From G963678095 sp963678095 (GTDB taxonomy: Bacteria > Bacillota > Negativicutes > Selenomonadales > Selenomonadaceae), in NCBI GenBank assembly GCA_963678095.2, contig CAXXXP010000001.1:434001-498000 (forward strand): DNA of 64,000 nt. The letters run 5' to 3'. The notes under the pieces were generated by a model, which made no database searches, was not told where the DNA came from, and worked only from the letters and a program-made list of their open reading frames with translations. Position 1 is the stretch's first letter. Each line of letters begins with the position of its first letter. A program made the translations under genes and the position numbers. Of the stretch, positions 50,628 to 58,538 are shown piece by piece.

Positions 50628-50918
50628 ATGAAAGCATCGTTTTCCTTGCTGGCATGGGGCTATCTATTGTGGAATCTGGCGGCTTTTTTTCTGGTGCTGC
50701 TTGATAAACGGCGGGCCAGACGCCAGCAGTGGCGCATCCGGGAACGGACTTTTTTTCTTTGGGCCGCAGCCTTTGGTGCCGCCGGGGTTTGGCTGGGAAT
50801 GAAGGCCTGTCGCCACAAGACGCGCCATCCGGCCTTTTATATTGGGGTGCCGCTGCTGTGTCTTCTCAACCTGGCATTGCTTTATCTGATTTTTGCGGAT
50901 GGCTTGCTTTATTTGTAA
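50628..50918 (+). CDS. DUF1294 family membrane protein
   Basis: A 96-aa inner-membrane protein. The family signature is clear: YLLWNLAAFFLVLLDKRRAR, WRIRERTFFLWAAAFGAAG and WLGMKACRHKTRHPAFYIG, with three membrane helices. Function of DUF1294 is not established. ATG at 50628 overlaps nothing but is 1 bp after the FliG-like stop, so the two are coupled. Followed by the FMN riboswitch. Confidence 0.88.
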   Translation: MKASFSLLAWGYLLWNLAAFFLVLLDKRRARRQQWRIRERTFFLWAAAFGAAGVWLGMKACRHKTRHPAFYIGVPLLCLLNLALLYLIFADGLLYL

Positions 50919-50957
50919 ATTGGTGTTAACATAGGATTTGTTAATTGAATAGAAACA

Positions 50958-51065
50958 GTCTTTGAGGCGGGGTGTGATTCCCTACCGGCGGTAAAGCCCG
51001 CAAGCCATTTTGGCACGATCCGGTTAAATTCCGGGGCCGACAGTACAGTCTGGATGAGAAAAGAC
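50958..51065 (+). ncRNA. FMN riboswitch (RFN element)
   Basis: Contains the RFN core in order: GAGGCGGGGTGTGATTCCCT, ACCGGCGGTAAAGCCCGC, GATCCGGTTAAATTCCGG and GGCCGACAGTACAGTCTGGA. P1 forms between GTCTTT (50958-50963) and AAAGAC (51060-51065). It binds FMN and reduces expression of the rib operon that follows. Confidence 0.97.
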
Positions 51066-51111
51066 GTTATTTTGGAATGCATTTTCTGATGATTTATTTG
51101 TATGCGTTTTG

Positions 51112-51152
51112 AAGGCTGTTGAAAAGAGTGATCTTTTTGGCAGCCTTTTTTG
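51112..51152 (+). terminator. attenuator of the rib operon
   Basis: AAGGCTG-TTG-AAAAGA pairs with TCTTTT-TGG-CAGCCTT then TTTTT. Placed between the FMN aptamer and ribD, so FMN binding probably promotes this terminator. No alternative anti-terminator was mapped in detail. Confidence 0.8.
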
Positions 51153-51184
51153 TTGAAAAATCCTGATAAGGTGAGGCGAAAAAA

Positions 51185-52276
51185 GTGCAGCAACAATATA
51201 TGCAGCAGGCCCTGCAGATTGCAGCCTATGCGGTGGGAAGGACCAGTCCCAACCCGCTGGTGGGGGCGGTTATCGTCAAGGATGGCCGGGTTGTCGGACA
51301 GGGCTGGCACCGCAAAGCAGGTACCGAGCATGCTGAAATTCATGCCCTGCGTCAGGCCGGGGAACTGGCAGCCGGCGCGACGATCTATGTGACACTCGAG
51401 CCGTGTTCGCACTATGGGCGAACGGGTCCGTGCAGCAAGGCACTGATTGATGCGGGAATTCAACGGGTTGTGATTGCCATGCTGGATCCCAATCCTCTGG
51501 TTGCCGGTAAGGGCGTAGCGATGCTGAAGGCAGCCGGCATCGAGGTGGAAACAGGTCTTTTCCAGGAACAAGCAGAGCGACTCAATGAGGTTTTCTTGAA
51601 ATGGATTATGACGAAGATGCCATTTGTCGTCATGAAAACGGCGATGACACTCGATGGGAAAATCGTTACGGCAGCAGGCAATTCAAAATGGATCAGTAAC
51701 GAAGTTTCAAGGCGCCGTGTGCATGAGCTGCGTGATGTGTACGATGGCATTCTCGTCGGGATCGGCACCGTGCTGACCGATGATCCGGCACTGACAACGC
51801 GGCTTGAATCGCAAAATGCAAAGAATCCGCTGCGGATTGTTGTTGACAGCCGGGCCCGTACGCCACTGACCGCAAAGGTCGTCACGGATGGGCAGGCCAA
51901 AACGCTGATTGCCGTAACGGCTGCGGCCGAGGCGGCAAAGGTTGAGGCCTTGCGCCAGGCAGGGGTCGAGGTATTGGTGGTCAATGACGGGCAGCAGGTG
52001 GATTTAAAGCAGCTCTTTTGCCTGCTGGGCGAGCGCGGCGTCTGCAGTATTTTTGTTGAAGGCGGGGCTCATATCAATTACTCCCTGCTGAAAGCCGGGC
52101 TTGTTGATAAGGTGTACAGCTTTATTGCCCCGAAAATGGTGGGGGGCAGCAGTGCCCCGGGGCCGGTGGGCGGTGACGGTGTGGAAACGCTCGATCAGGC
52201 TTTTTTACTTGAGGATGTGGAAACCGAGCTTCTGGCAGGGGATATTCTCGTCAGCGGCTATATCAATAGAAGGTGA
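51185..52276 (+). CDS. ribD: bifunctional riboflavin deaminase/reductase RibD
   Basis: 363 aa. Deaminase domain (1-145): VGRTSPNPLVGAVIVKDGRV, zinc ligands in TEHAEIHAL and EPCSHYGRTGPCSKAL. Reductase domain (about 146-363): PFVVMKTAMTLDGKIVTAAG, SNEVSRRRVHELRD, DGILVGIGTVLTDDPALTTR and FVEGGAHINYSLL. It carries out steps two and three of riboflavin synthesis. GTG start after AAGGTGAGG. First gene of ribD-ribE-ribBA-ribH under the FMN riboswitch. Confidence 0.97.
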   Translation: MQQQYMQQALQIAAYAVGRTSPNPLVGAVIVKDGRVVGQGWHRKAGTEHAEIHALRQAGELAAGATIYVTLEPCSHYGRTGPCSKALIDAGIQRVVIAMLDPNPLVAGKGVAMLKAAGIEVETGLFQEQAERLNEVFLKWIMTKMPFVVMKTAMTLDGKIVTAAGNSKWISNEVSRRRVHELRDVYDGILVGIGTVLTDDPALTTRLESQNAKNPLRIVVDSRARTPLTAKVVTDGQAKTLIAVTAAAEAAKVEALRQAGVEVLVVNDGQQVDLKQLFCLLGERGVCSIFVEGGAHINYSLLKAGLVDKVYSFIAPKMVGGSSAPGPVGGDGVETLDQAFLLEDVETELLAGDILVSGYINRR

Positions 52277-52284
52277 TGAAGACT

Positions 52285-52938
52285 ATGTTTACCGGAATTG
52301 TAGAAGAATTAGGAACGGTGCAGAGCATCGCAGCCGGCGCGAAAGCCGGGAAAATAACGATCGGTGCGGATAAAGTGCTTGAAGGGCTGCGAATGGGAGA
52401 CAGTATTGCTGTCAACGGGATCTGCCTTACGGTTGTCGGCTTTGACAAGCAGAGTTTCACGGCAGATGTCATGCCAGAAAGCATTCGCCGCACAGCCCTG
52501 GCCGAGCTTAAAGGCGGCAGCCGGGTCAACCTCGAGCGGGCTTTGTTGCTGACGAGCCGGCTGGGCGGGCATATTGTCAGCGGGCATATTGACGGGGTTG
52601 GTACCATACTTGAACTGACCGAAGAGGAAAATGCAGTAGTCTTTAAGATTGGGGCTTCGCCGCAGGTTTTGCGCTATATCATTGAGAAGGGCTCCGTTAC
52701 CATTGACGGGATCAGTCTTACGGTGGCCGCTGTCACTGACGGGTGGTTTACGGTATCGGTTATTCCGCATACCAGAACAATCACTTCGCTGGGGCAGAAA
52801 AAGGCCGGCAGTAAAGTCAATCTGGAAAATGATGTAATCGGAAAATATGTGGAGCGCTTTGTGCTGCTGGGAGCAGAGGAAGAAAAAAAGAATTCCAGTG
52901 CAATTACACCGGAATTTTTGCAAAAATACGGATTTTAA
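52285..52938 (+). CDS. ribE: riboflavin synthase, alpha subunit
   Basis: A 217-aa lumazine-dismutating enzyme made of two similar beta-barrels: MFTGIVEELGTVQSI with GDSIAVNGICLTVVG, then GHIVSGHIDGVG and GSVTIDGISLTVAAV. The family start MFTGIVE fixes ATG 52285, about 10 bp after AAGG. It makes riboflavin from two dimethylribityl-lumazine molecules. Gap to ribD 8 bp. Confidence 0.97.
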   Translation: MFTGIVEELGTVQSIAAGAKAGKITIGADKVLEGLRMGDSIAVNGICLTVVGFDKQSFTADVMPESIRRTALAELKGGSRVNLERALLLTSRLGGHIVSGHIDGVGTILELTEEENAVVFKIGASPQVLRYIIEKGSVTIDGISLTVAAVTDGWFTVSVIPHTRTITSLGQKKAGSKVNLENDVIGKYVERFVLLGAEEEKKNSSAITPEFLQKYGF

Positions 52939-52952
52939 AAGGAGATGGAACT

Positions 52953-54155
52953 ATGGAATTTAGCAAAATTGAAGATGCAATAGAGGATATTCGACAGGGA
53001 AAAATGATTATTGTGGTGGATGATGAGGATCGTGAAAATGAAGGTGACATCATTGTTGCCGCTGATAAAATTACCCCGGAAGCAATTAATTTTATGGCAA
53101 CACATGCCCGCGGCCTGATCTGCATGCCAATGGACGGTAAACGCCTTGACAAGCTGGGGCTGCCGCAGATGGTGGCCAAAAATACGGACAACCATGAAAC
53201 TGCATTTACGGTTTCTGTGGATGCCTATGATACAGAGACCGGCATTTCAGCGTATGAACGCTGCCGTACGGTTGAAGTGATGCTTGATCCGCAGACGAAA
53301 CCGAAACAGCTGCGCCGTCCGGGGCATATCTTTCCGCTGCGGGCCGTAGAGGGCGGCGTTCTGCGCCGCACCGGCCATACGGAGGCTGCGGTTGATCTTG
53401 CCGTTATGGCAGGCTTTTCACCGGCGGGCGTCATCTGCGAAATCATGCGCGATGATGGGCATATGGCGCGGGTGCCGGACTTGATCGAATTTGCCCAAAA
53501 GCATCAGATGAAGCTGATCACCGTAAAGGATATGATTGCTTATCGCAAGCGCACGGAGACACTGATTACCAAGGCAGCGGAGACCAATTTCCCCAGTAAG
53601 TACGGGAAATTCCGCCTGATTGCTTATGAAAATGGACTTGACAATAAATGTCATGTGGCCATTGTCAAAGGCGATGTCCGCGGGAAAGAAAATGTGCTGG
53701 TTCGGGTTCATTCGGAATGCCTGACGGGTGATGCGCTGGGATCTTTGCGCTGTGACTGCGGCGATCAGCTGGCGGCGGCTTTGCAGCAGATTGAACGAGT
53801 TGGCGAAGGTGTTGTTTTATACATGCAGCAGGAAGGTCGCGGGATTGGTCTGGCCAATAAAATTCGTGCGTATGCCCTGCAGGATGAGGGCAAGGATACG
53901 GTTGAGGCCAATGTTCTGCTTGGATTTGCTCCGGACCTGCGTGATTATGGTATCGGCGCGCAAATCCTGTCCGATCTCGGGCTTACAAGCATTCGCTTGC
54001 TGACCAATAATCCGGCAAAACGTGCCGGCCTTGAAGGATATGGGCTGGAGATTGTCGAAAGGGTTCCTTTGGAAATTGAATCGAATAAATTCAATAAGAA
54101 ATACCTGAAAATCAAAAAAGCAAAAATGGGTCATATGCTGGAAGAAGAAATGTAA
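52953..54155 (+). CDS. ribBA: DHBP synthase / GTP cyclohydrolase II (RibBA)
   Basis: A 400-aa fusion. Residues 1-200 are 3,4-dihydroxy-2-butanone-4-phosphate synthase (IVVDDEDRENEGDIIVAAD, HARGLICMP, RPGHIFPLRAVEGGVLRRTG, HTEAAVDL). Residues 205-400 are GTP cyclohydrolase II with zinc ligands in TGDALGSLRCDCGDQL and QQEGRGIGLANKIRAYALQD. It supplies both riboflavin precursors. ATG after AAAGGAGA. Confidence 0.97.
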   Translation: MEFSKIEDAIEDIRQGKMIIVVDDEDRENEGDIIVAADKITPEAINFMATHARGLICMPMDGKRLDKLGLPQMVAKNTDNHETAFTVSVDAYDTETGISAYERCRTVEVMLDPQTKPKQLRRPGHIFPLRAVEGGVLRRTGHTEAAVDLAVMAGFSPAGVICEIMRDDGHMARVPDLIEFAQKHQMKLITVKDMIAYRKRTETLITKAAETNFPSKYGKFRLIAYENGLDNKCHVAIVKGDVRGKENVLVRVHSECLTGDALGSLRCDCGDQLAAALQQIERVGEGVVLYMQQEGRGIGLANKIRAYALQDEGKDTVEANVLLGFAPDLRDYGIGAQILSDLGLTSIRLLTNNPAKRAGLEGYGLEIVERVPLEIESNKFNKKYLKIKKAKMGHMLEEEM

Positions 54156-54181
54156 AAATACAATTTTAGGGGGATTTTATT

Positions 54182-54646
54182 ATGGCAAATATTATTGAAG
54201 GCAATTTAACCGCGCAGGGGTTGCGCTTTGGTCTTGTAGCAGCGAGATTCAATGAATTTATAACGAGCAAGTTGCTCAGTGGCGCGATCGACACACTGCG
54301 CCGACATGGGGCAGATGAAGATATGCTTGATGTTGCCTGGGTTCCGGGGGCATTTGAAATTCCGATGGCTGCTAAAAAAATGGCAGAAAGCAAAAAATAT
54401 GATGCCGTCATCTGCCTTGGCGCTGTTATTCGTGGGTCGACGTCTCATTACGATTATGTCTGCAACGAAGTTTCAAAAGGGGTTGCTCAGGTTGGCATGT
54501 CAACTGGGGTGCCGACGATTTTCAGTGTTGTAACGACTGAAAATATTGAACAGGCAATTGAACGGGCCGGAACAAAAGCTGGCAACAAGGGCGTCGATGG
54601 CGCCATGGCAGCAATGGAAATGGCCAATTTATTAAAAAATATATAA
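54182..54646 (+). CDS. ribH: 6,7-dimethyl-8-ribityllumazine synthase
   Basis: A 154-aa capsid-forming lumazine synthase. GLVAARFNEFITSKLLSGAI, DVAWVPGAFEIPMAAKK, CLGAVIRGSTSHYDYVCNEV (with catalytic His) and FSVVTTENIEQAIERAG are the standard blocks. ATG after TAGGGGGA. Last gene of the rib operon. Confidence 0.97.
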   Translation: MANIIEGNLTAQGLRFGLVAARFNEFITSKLLSGAIDTLRRHGADEDMLDVAWVPGAFEIPMAAKKMAESKKYDAVICLGAVIRGSTSHYDYVCNEVSKGVAQVGMSTGVPTIFSVVTTENIEQAIERAGTKAGNKGVDGAMAAMEMANLLKNI

Positions 54647-54665
54647 ATAGAAGGAAGTGCGTAAA

Positions 54666-55223
54666 ATGAAAATCGGAATTATCAGTGATACGCACGGCTC
54701 GGAGGCCCGCTGGTCGCTGGCGTATGACAAATATTTAAAAAAAGCGGATCTCATTGTGCATGCTGGGGATATTTTATATCACGGGCCGCGTAATCCGATG
54801 CTGGAAGATTACAATCCGGCACTGCTGGCTGAGAAGCTCAATGCCTGTCCGGTGCCGATTCTGGCTGCCAGAGGAAATTGTGATTCTGAAGTCGATGCGA
54901 TGGTCTTGAACCTGCCGGTGCAGGCACCATATGGCTATGCTATTGTTGACGGACTGCGGATTGTTGTCACCCATGGTCATCTTGTGCCCAGTGAGGAAGA
55001 AAAGGACGCCATGGCAGCGCAGCTTAAAGCCGATCTTTTTATAACAGGACATATTCACGTAAATGTACTTGAAAAACGCGGCCAGACGATCTTTTTGAAT
55101 CCGGGCTCGCCTTCTTTGAGTAAACGGGAGGATGGCCGCTCGACGATCGCCATGCTTGCCAATGGAAAAATAGAAATTATTGACATTGATACCGATGAAA
55201 TTCTGCTGTCCCTGCCAGTTTAG
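54666..55223 (+). CDS. YfcE/MJ0936-type metallophosphodiesterase
   Basis: A 185-aa calcineurin-like phosphodiesterase: GIISDTHGSE (metal Asp/His), VHAGDILYHG, ARGNCDSE, IVVTHGHLVP and FITGHIHVNV, ending in LNPGSPSLSKR. This matches E. coli YfcE-type enzymes with unknown natural substrate. ATG at 54666 follows AGAAGGAAG; the GTG three codons upstream lies in that site. 19 bp after ribH, so perhaps part of the same transcript. Confidence 0.92.
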   Translation: MKIGIISDTHGSEARWSLAYDKYLKKADLIVHAGDILYHGPRNPMLEDYNPALLAEKLNACPVPILAARGNCDSEVDAMVLNLPVQAPYGYAIVDGLRIVVTHGHLVPSEEEKDAMAAQLKADLFITGHIHVNVLEKRGQTIFLNPGSPSLSKREDGRSTIAMLANGKIEIIDIDTDEILLSLPV

Positions 55224-55260
55224 GCGGGATCGCAGCCAGTGATGCAGATGAGGAGTTAGT

Positions 55261-56145
55261 ATGAAAGATCATTTAATTAAGGCGACGGCAAATGGCATTC
55301 GTGTCTATGCTGCCGTGACAACCAATCTGGTAGATGAAGCGGTGCAACGCCATCAGTGTTATCCGACGGCGGCTGCGGCGCTTGGCCGGACGATGACCGG
55401 AGCGCTGCTCCTGTCAAGCAACCTGAAAAATAAGGAATGCATTACCGTCAAGTTTTCCGGAGATGGCCCGCTCGGCAAGATCGTAGCAGATGCCAGCTCG
55501 GATGGCTTTGTGCGGGGGTATGTGGATAATCCGAAAGCGGATCTGCCGCTTCATGAAGGCAAGCTTGCGGTAGGGGCCGGCGTCGGTCAGGGACTTGTTT
55601 CTGTGACGCGCTTTACCGGACTGAAAGAACCGATCAGCGGCAGCTGTGAAATTGTCAGTGGAGAAATTGCCGAAGATTTGACGCAGTATCTCTATGTTTC
55701 TGAGCAGACGCCATCGAGCATTGGCCTTGGTGTATTGGTCGACAAACAGCTGAAGGTGATTGCTGCCGGCGGATTTTTTATTCAGCCGTTGCCGGATGTT
55801 GAAGATAGTGCTCTTGACCAGCTCGAAGCAAATCTGCAGCAGCTTCGCCCGGTATCGCAGATGGTACAGGAGGGGCTTGACGGCAAGGGGATTGTGGCGG
55901 AAATTTTTGCTGGCATGGAGATCAATTACCTTGAAACCCTTGATCTGGCCTTTAAATGTCAGTGTTCCCGGCAACGCATCGAAGAGGTGCTGATGAGCTT
56001 AGGAGAAGAGGATCTTCAGTCCCTGTGCGCGGATGGCAAGGCAGAGGTCTGCTGTCATTTTTGCGGGGAAAAGTACCAGTTCAGCGGGGAAGAAATAGAA
56101 GCCTTGCTGGCTGTCAGCAAAAAACTGGCAGTGATGGGGAAATAA
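55261..56145 (+). CDS. hslO: redox-regulated chaperone Hsp33
   Basis: A 294-aa Hsp33: N-terminal DHLIKATANGIRVYAAVTTN, DGPLGKIVADASSDGFVRGY, then the C-terminal zinc switch with cysteines in KCQCSRQR and CCHFCGEKY (C-x-C and C-x-x-C). Zinc release and disulfide formation turn on holdase activity under oxidative stress. GAGG precedes the ATG. Followed by a strong terminator. Confidence 0.96.
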   Translation: MKDHLIKATANGIRVYAAVTTNLVDEAVQRHQCYPTAAAALGRTMTGALLLSSNLKNKECITVKFSGDGPLGKIVADASSDGFVRGYVDNPKADLPLHEGKLAVGAGVGQGLVSVTRFTGLKEPISGSCEIVSGEIAEDLTQYLYVSEQTPSSIGLGVLVDKQLKVIAAGGFFIQPLPDVEDSALDQLEANLQQLRPVSQMVQEGLDGKGIVAEIFAGMEINYLETLDLAFKCQCSRQRIEEVLMSLGEEDLQSLCADGKAEVCCHFCGEKYQFSGEEIEALLAVSKKLAVMGK

Positions 56146-56148
56146 AGA

Positions 56149-56184
56149 GAGGCTGACTGCACGACGCAGTCAGCCTCCTTTTTT
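56149..56184 (+). terminator. intrinsic terminator after hslO
   Basis: GAGGCTGACTGC pairs perfectly with GCAGTCAGCCTC around a 5-nt loop, followed by CTTTTTT. Confidence 0.92.
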
Positions 56185-56188
56185 GCAT

Positions 56189-56229
56189 AAAAATAAGCTG
56201 CCTAATCAAAGACTAGGCAGCTTATTTTT
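56189..56229 (-). terminator. intrinsic terminator after rpmB (bidirectional)
   Basis: AAAAATAAGCTGCCTA pairs with TAGGCAGCTTATTTTT around a 9-nt loop. On the minus strand it ends the rpmB transcript. Confidence 0.9.
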
Positions 56230-56260
56230 ATGATATATCACTTCATATTTAATAGCGCGA

Positions 56261-56452
56261 TCAGATGGCACGTTCAACTTTACCGGAACGTAAGCAACGA
56301 GTGCAGACATTAACTCGTTTGACATCACCATTTACTACAGCACGAACGCGTTGGATGTTAGGTTTCCAAGTGCGTTTTGTTTTTAAATGAGAATGGCTGA
56401 CATTCATACCAGCAACTTCACCTTTTGCGCAGATTTCGCAAACATTTGCCAT
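56261..56452 (-). CDS. rpmB: 50S ribosomal protein L28
   Basis: A 63-aa ribosomal protein starting MANVCEICAKGEVAGMNVSH. It carries NIQRVRAVVNGDVKRVNVCT and two CxxC pairs (CEIC, CTRC), so this is the zinc-binding form of L28. The ATG at 56452 is preceded by AAGGAGG; the longer frame adds 15 unlikely residues. Single-gene transcript with its own terminator. Confidence 0.97.
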   Translation of the reverse strand: MANVCEICAKGEVAGMNVSHSHLKTKRTWKPNIQRVRAVVNGDVKRVNVCTRCLRSGKVERAI

Positions 56453-56580
56453 ATAGCACACCTCCTTAAAGTAAAGGACATCAATATCCTCATACACAAT
56501 ATAAGTATTCTATCACAAACCAAGGACTGATTGCAAGCTGTTTCCGGGATTTTCTAAAAAAAGGGTTCCTGAGACAGATT

Positions 56581-58431
56581 TCATGTCAGATCAGCTGTTT
56601 TTGTCAGCAGCAGCTCAAATTCATCCAGCCGAGATGAGAATTTTTCCAGGGTGGTTGCCAGTGGCAAGGGGGAGGTCATATCAACGCCGGCACGCTGCAA
56701 AAGCGGCAGGGAATAATCACTGCCACCACTTGCCAGATAGGCAAGATATGATGTTTGTGCCGAGTCATCTCCGTGAGAAAGTCTTTCAGCCAGTGCTGTT
56801 GCCGCGGCATAGCCGGTGGCGTACTGATAGACATAAAATGGCCGGTAGAAATGGGGAATGCGGGCCCACTCAATTTTCAGGGAATCATCAACGATGATAT
56901 CCTCGCCGTAATACTCACGGTTGAGGTCAATCCAGATGCTTTCCAGAACGTCGGCTGTCAGAGCTAAACCGTCCTGGACCATACGGTGAACCGTTTTTTC
57001 AAATTCGGCAAACATCGTTTGGCGATAAACCGTTGTCCGAACCTGTTCCAGGTACTGGTTGAGAAAATACAGGCGCTCGGCGGGATCGCTGACGGTCGCG
57101 AGCATATGGTCGAGCAGCAGATTTTCATTTGTTGTGGAGGCGACCTCGGCACAGAAGATCGTATAGGAGGCAGTTGCATAAGGCTGGGCCTGGTTGCTGT
57201 AGTAGCTGTGCATCGCATGGCCGAGTTCATGCGCGAGGGTAGAGACCGATTCATAGCGGTTATCATAATTTAGCAGGACAAAGGGATGCACCCCATAGAC
57301 ACCCCAGGAGTACGCCCCGCTGCGTTTTCCCTTGTTCTCGTAAATATCGATCCAGCTGTTTTTTTGTGCTGTCAGCAGGCCTTCTTTGTAATCACTGCCC
57401 AATGGGTGCAAAGCTGCGGTTACCAGCGACAGACCTTCTTCATAGGAAAAGGTGCGCTTGAGCTTTGCTGCCAGCGGCACATACAAATCATACATATGCA
57501 GCTCATCAAGGCCGAGAATGCGTTTTTTTAAGGCGGTATAGCGGTGCAGCAGAGAAAGCTGACTGCGAATGCCCGCAATCAGATGATCATATACGCTGAG
57601 GGGGATATTGCCGCTGTCGAGAGCGGCTTCCTGTGAAGAGCTGTATTTGCGGGCTTTGGCCCTAAAGAGGGTGCTTTGCACCTGGGCGCTGTAAGCGGCG
57701 GCAAAGGTATTGCGAAAAGCCGCATAGGTGGTGAATAGATTATGGAAAGCTTCTTTGCGGACAAGGCGATTCGTTGCCCGGATTAAATTGTTGTAACGCC
57801 CCTCGGTCAACTGTACTTTTTCCCCGTGGTCCGTGCTTGTCTGGGGGAATTTCAGGTCAGCATTAGTCATAATTGTGAAAATGTTGGCCGGGCTCTGACA
57901 GATTTCTCCGGCCTGCGCCAGCAGCTCCTCCTCTGCCGGCGAGAGAACATGGGATTTTTGGCGCAAGAGATCGGAAATTACGAAATCATAGGGGGCAAAT
58001 GCCGGATCGGTTTTGATCGTCTGGCGTAAAGCGGCCGCATCAAGGGCCAGTAGCTCCGGATCGATAAAGGCTTGTGCTGTGGCCACTTTACTGAGCAGCG
58101 TTGTAGTGCGGGCAGTTAAAGCCTGGTAGGAACTATCGGCCGTGTCGACATCGCGGTGCATCCGGGCATACGCAAACAGGGAGCCTGCCTTGTGGTTTAC
58201 GGTATCGCGCAGGGTCAGACAGGCAAGCAGGCTGGCCGGTTCTTTGAGCTTGCCTTTATAGGTGTCAAACTCACTTAGTAGCTGCTGCAAGGCCGAAAAT
58301 TCAACTTCAAACGTCGGATCGTCAGGAAAGATGTCTTTGAGCTGCCATTTATGTGCCGGATCGACTTCACTGCGGTTGATGAGGTCGCCGGTGGAGGTTG
58401 TATTTGTTGCGGGAGAGAAAAAATTGTGCAT
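56581..58431 (-). CDS. pepF: oligoendopeptidase F (M3 family)
   Basis: A 616-aa cytosolic zinc metallopeptidase. The motif STLAHELGHAMHSYYSNQ (HExxH) is followed by the third ligand Glu in CAEVASTTNENLLLDH. The N-terminal helical region (WQLKDIFPDDPTFE) and the end SGGSDYSLPLLQRAGVDM are typical of PepF. It degrades oligopeptides of about 7-17 residues. ATG after AAAGGAG. Monocistronic, opposite in direction to the radical SAM genes that start 107 bp away. Confidence 0.95.
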   Translation of the reverse strand: MHNFFSPATNTTSTGDLINRSEVDPAHKWQLKDIFPDDPTFEVEFSALQQLLSEFDTYKGKLKEPASLLACLTLRDTVNHKAGSLFAYARMHRDVDTADSSYQALTARTTTLLSKVATAQAFIDPELLALDAAALRQTIKTDPAFAPYDFVISDLLRQKSHVLSPAEEELLAQAGEICQSPANIFTIMTNADLKFPQTSTDHGEKVQLTEGRYNNLIRATNRLVRKEAFHNLFTTYAAFRNTFAAAYSAQVQSTLFRAKARKYSSSQEAALDSGNIPLSVYDHLIAGIRSQLSLLHRYTALKKRILGLDELHMYDLYVPLAAKLKRTFSYEEGLSLVTAALHPLGSDYKEGLLTAQKNSWIDIYENKGKRSGAYSWGVYGVHPFVLLNYDNRYESVSTLAHELGHAMHSYYSNQAQPYATASYTIFCAEVASTTNENLLLDHMLATVSDPAERLYFLNQYLEQVRTTVYRQTMFAEFEKTVHRMVQDGLALTADVLESIWIDLNREYYGEDIIVDDSLKIEWARIPHFYRPFYVYQYATGYAAATALAERLSHGDDSAQTSYLAYLASGGSDYSLPLLQRAGVDMTSPLPLATTLEKFSSRLDEFELLLTKTADLT

Positions 58432-58538
58432 AAGAAGGCTCCTTTATAGCATATTTTAAGGATATTATAGCATTAACTGCTGGCAATATCGAATTTTTAT
58501 CGCTATAATTGAAAGAGCGCTAAAAATGAGGTGGAATT

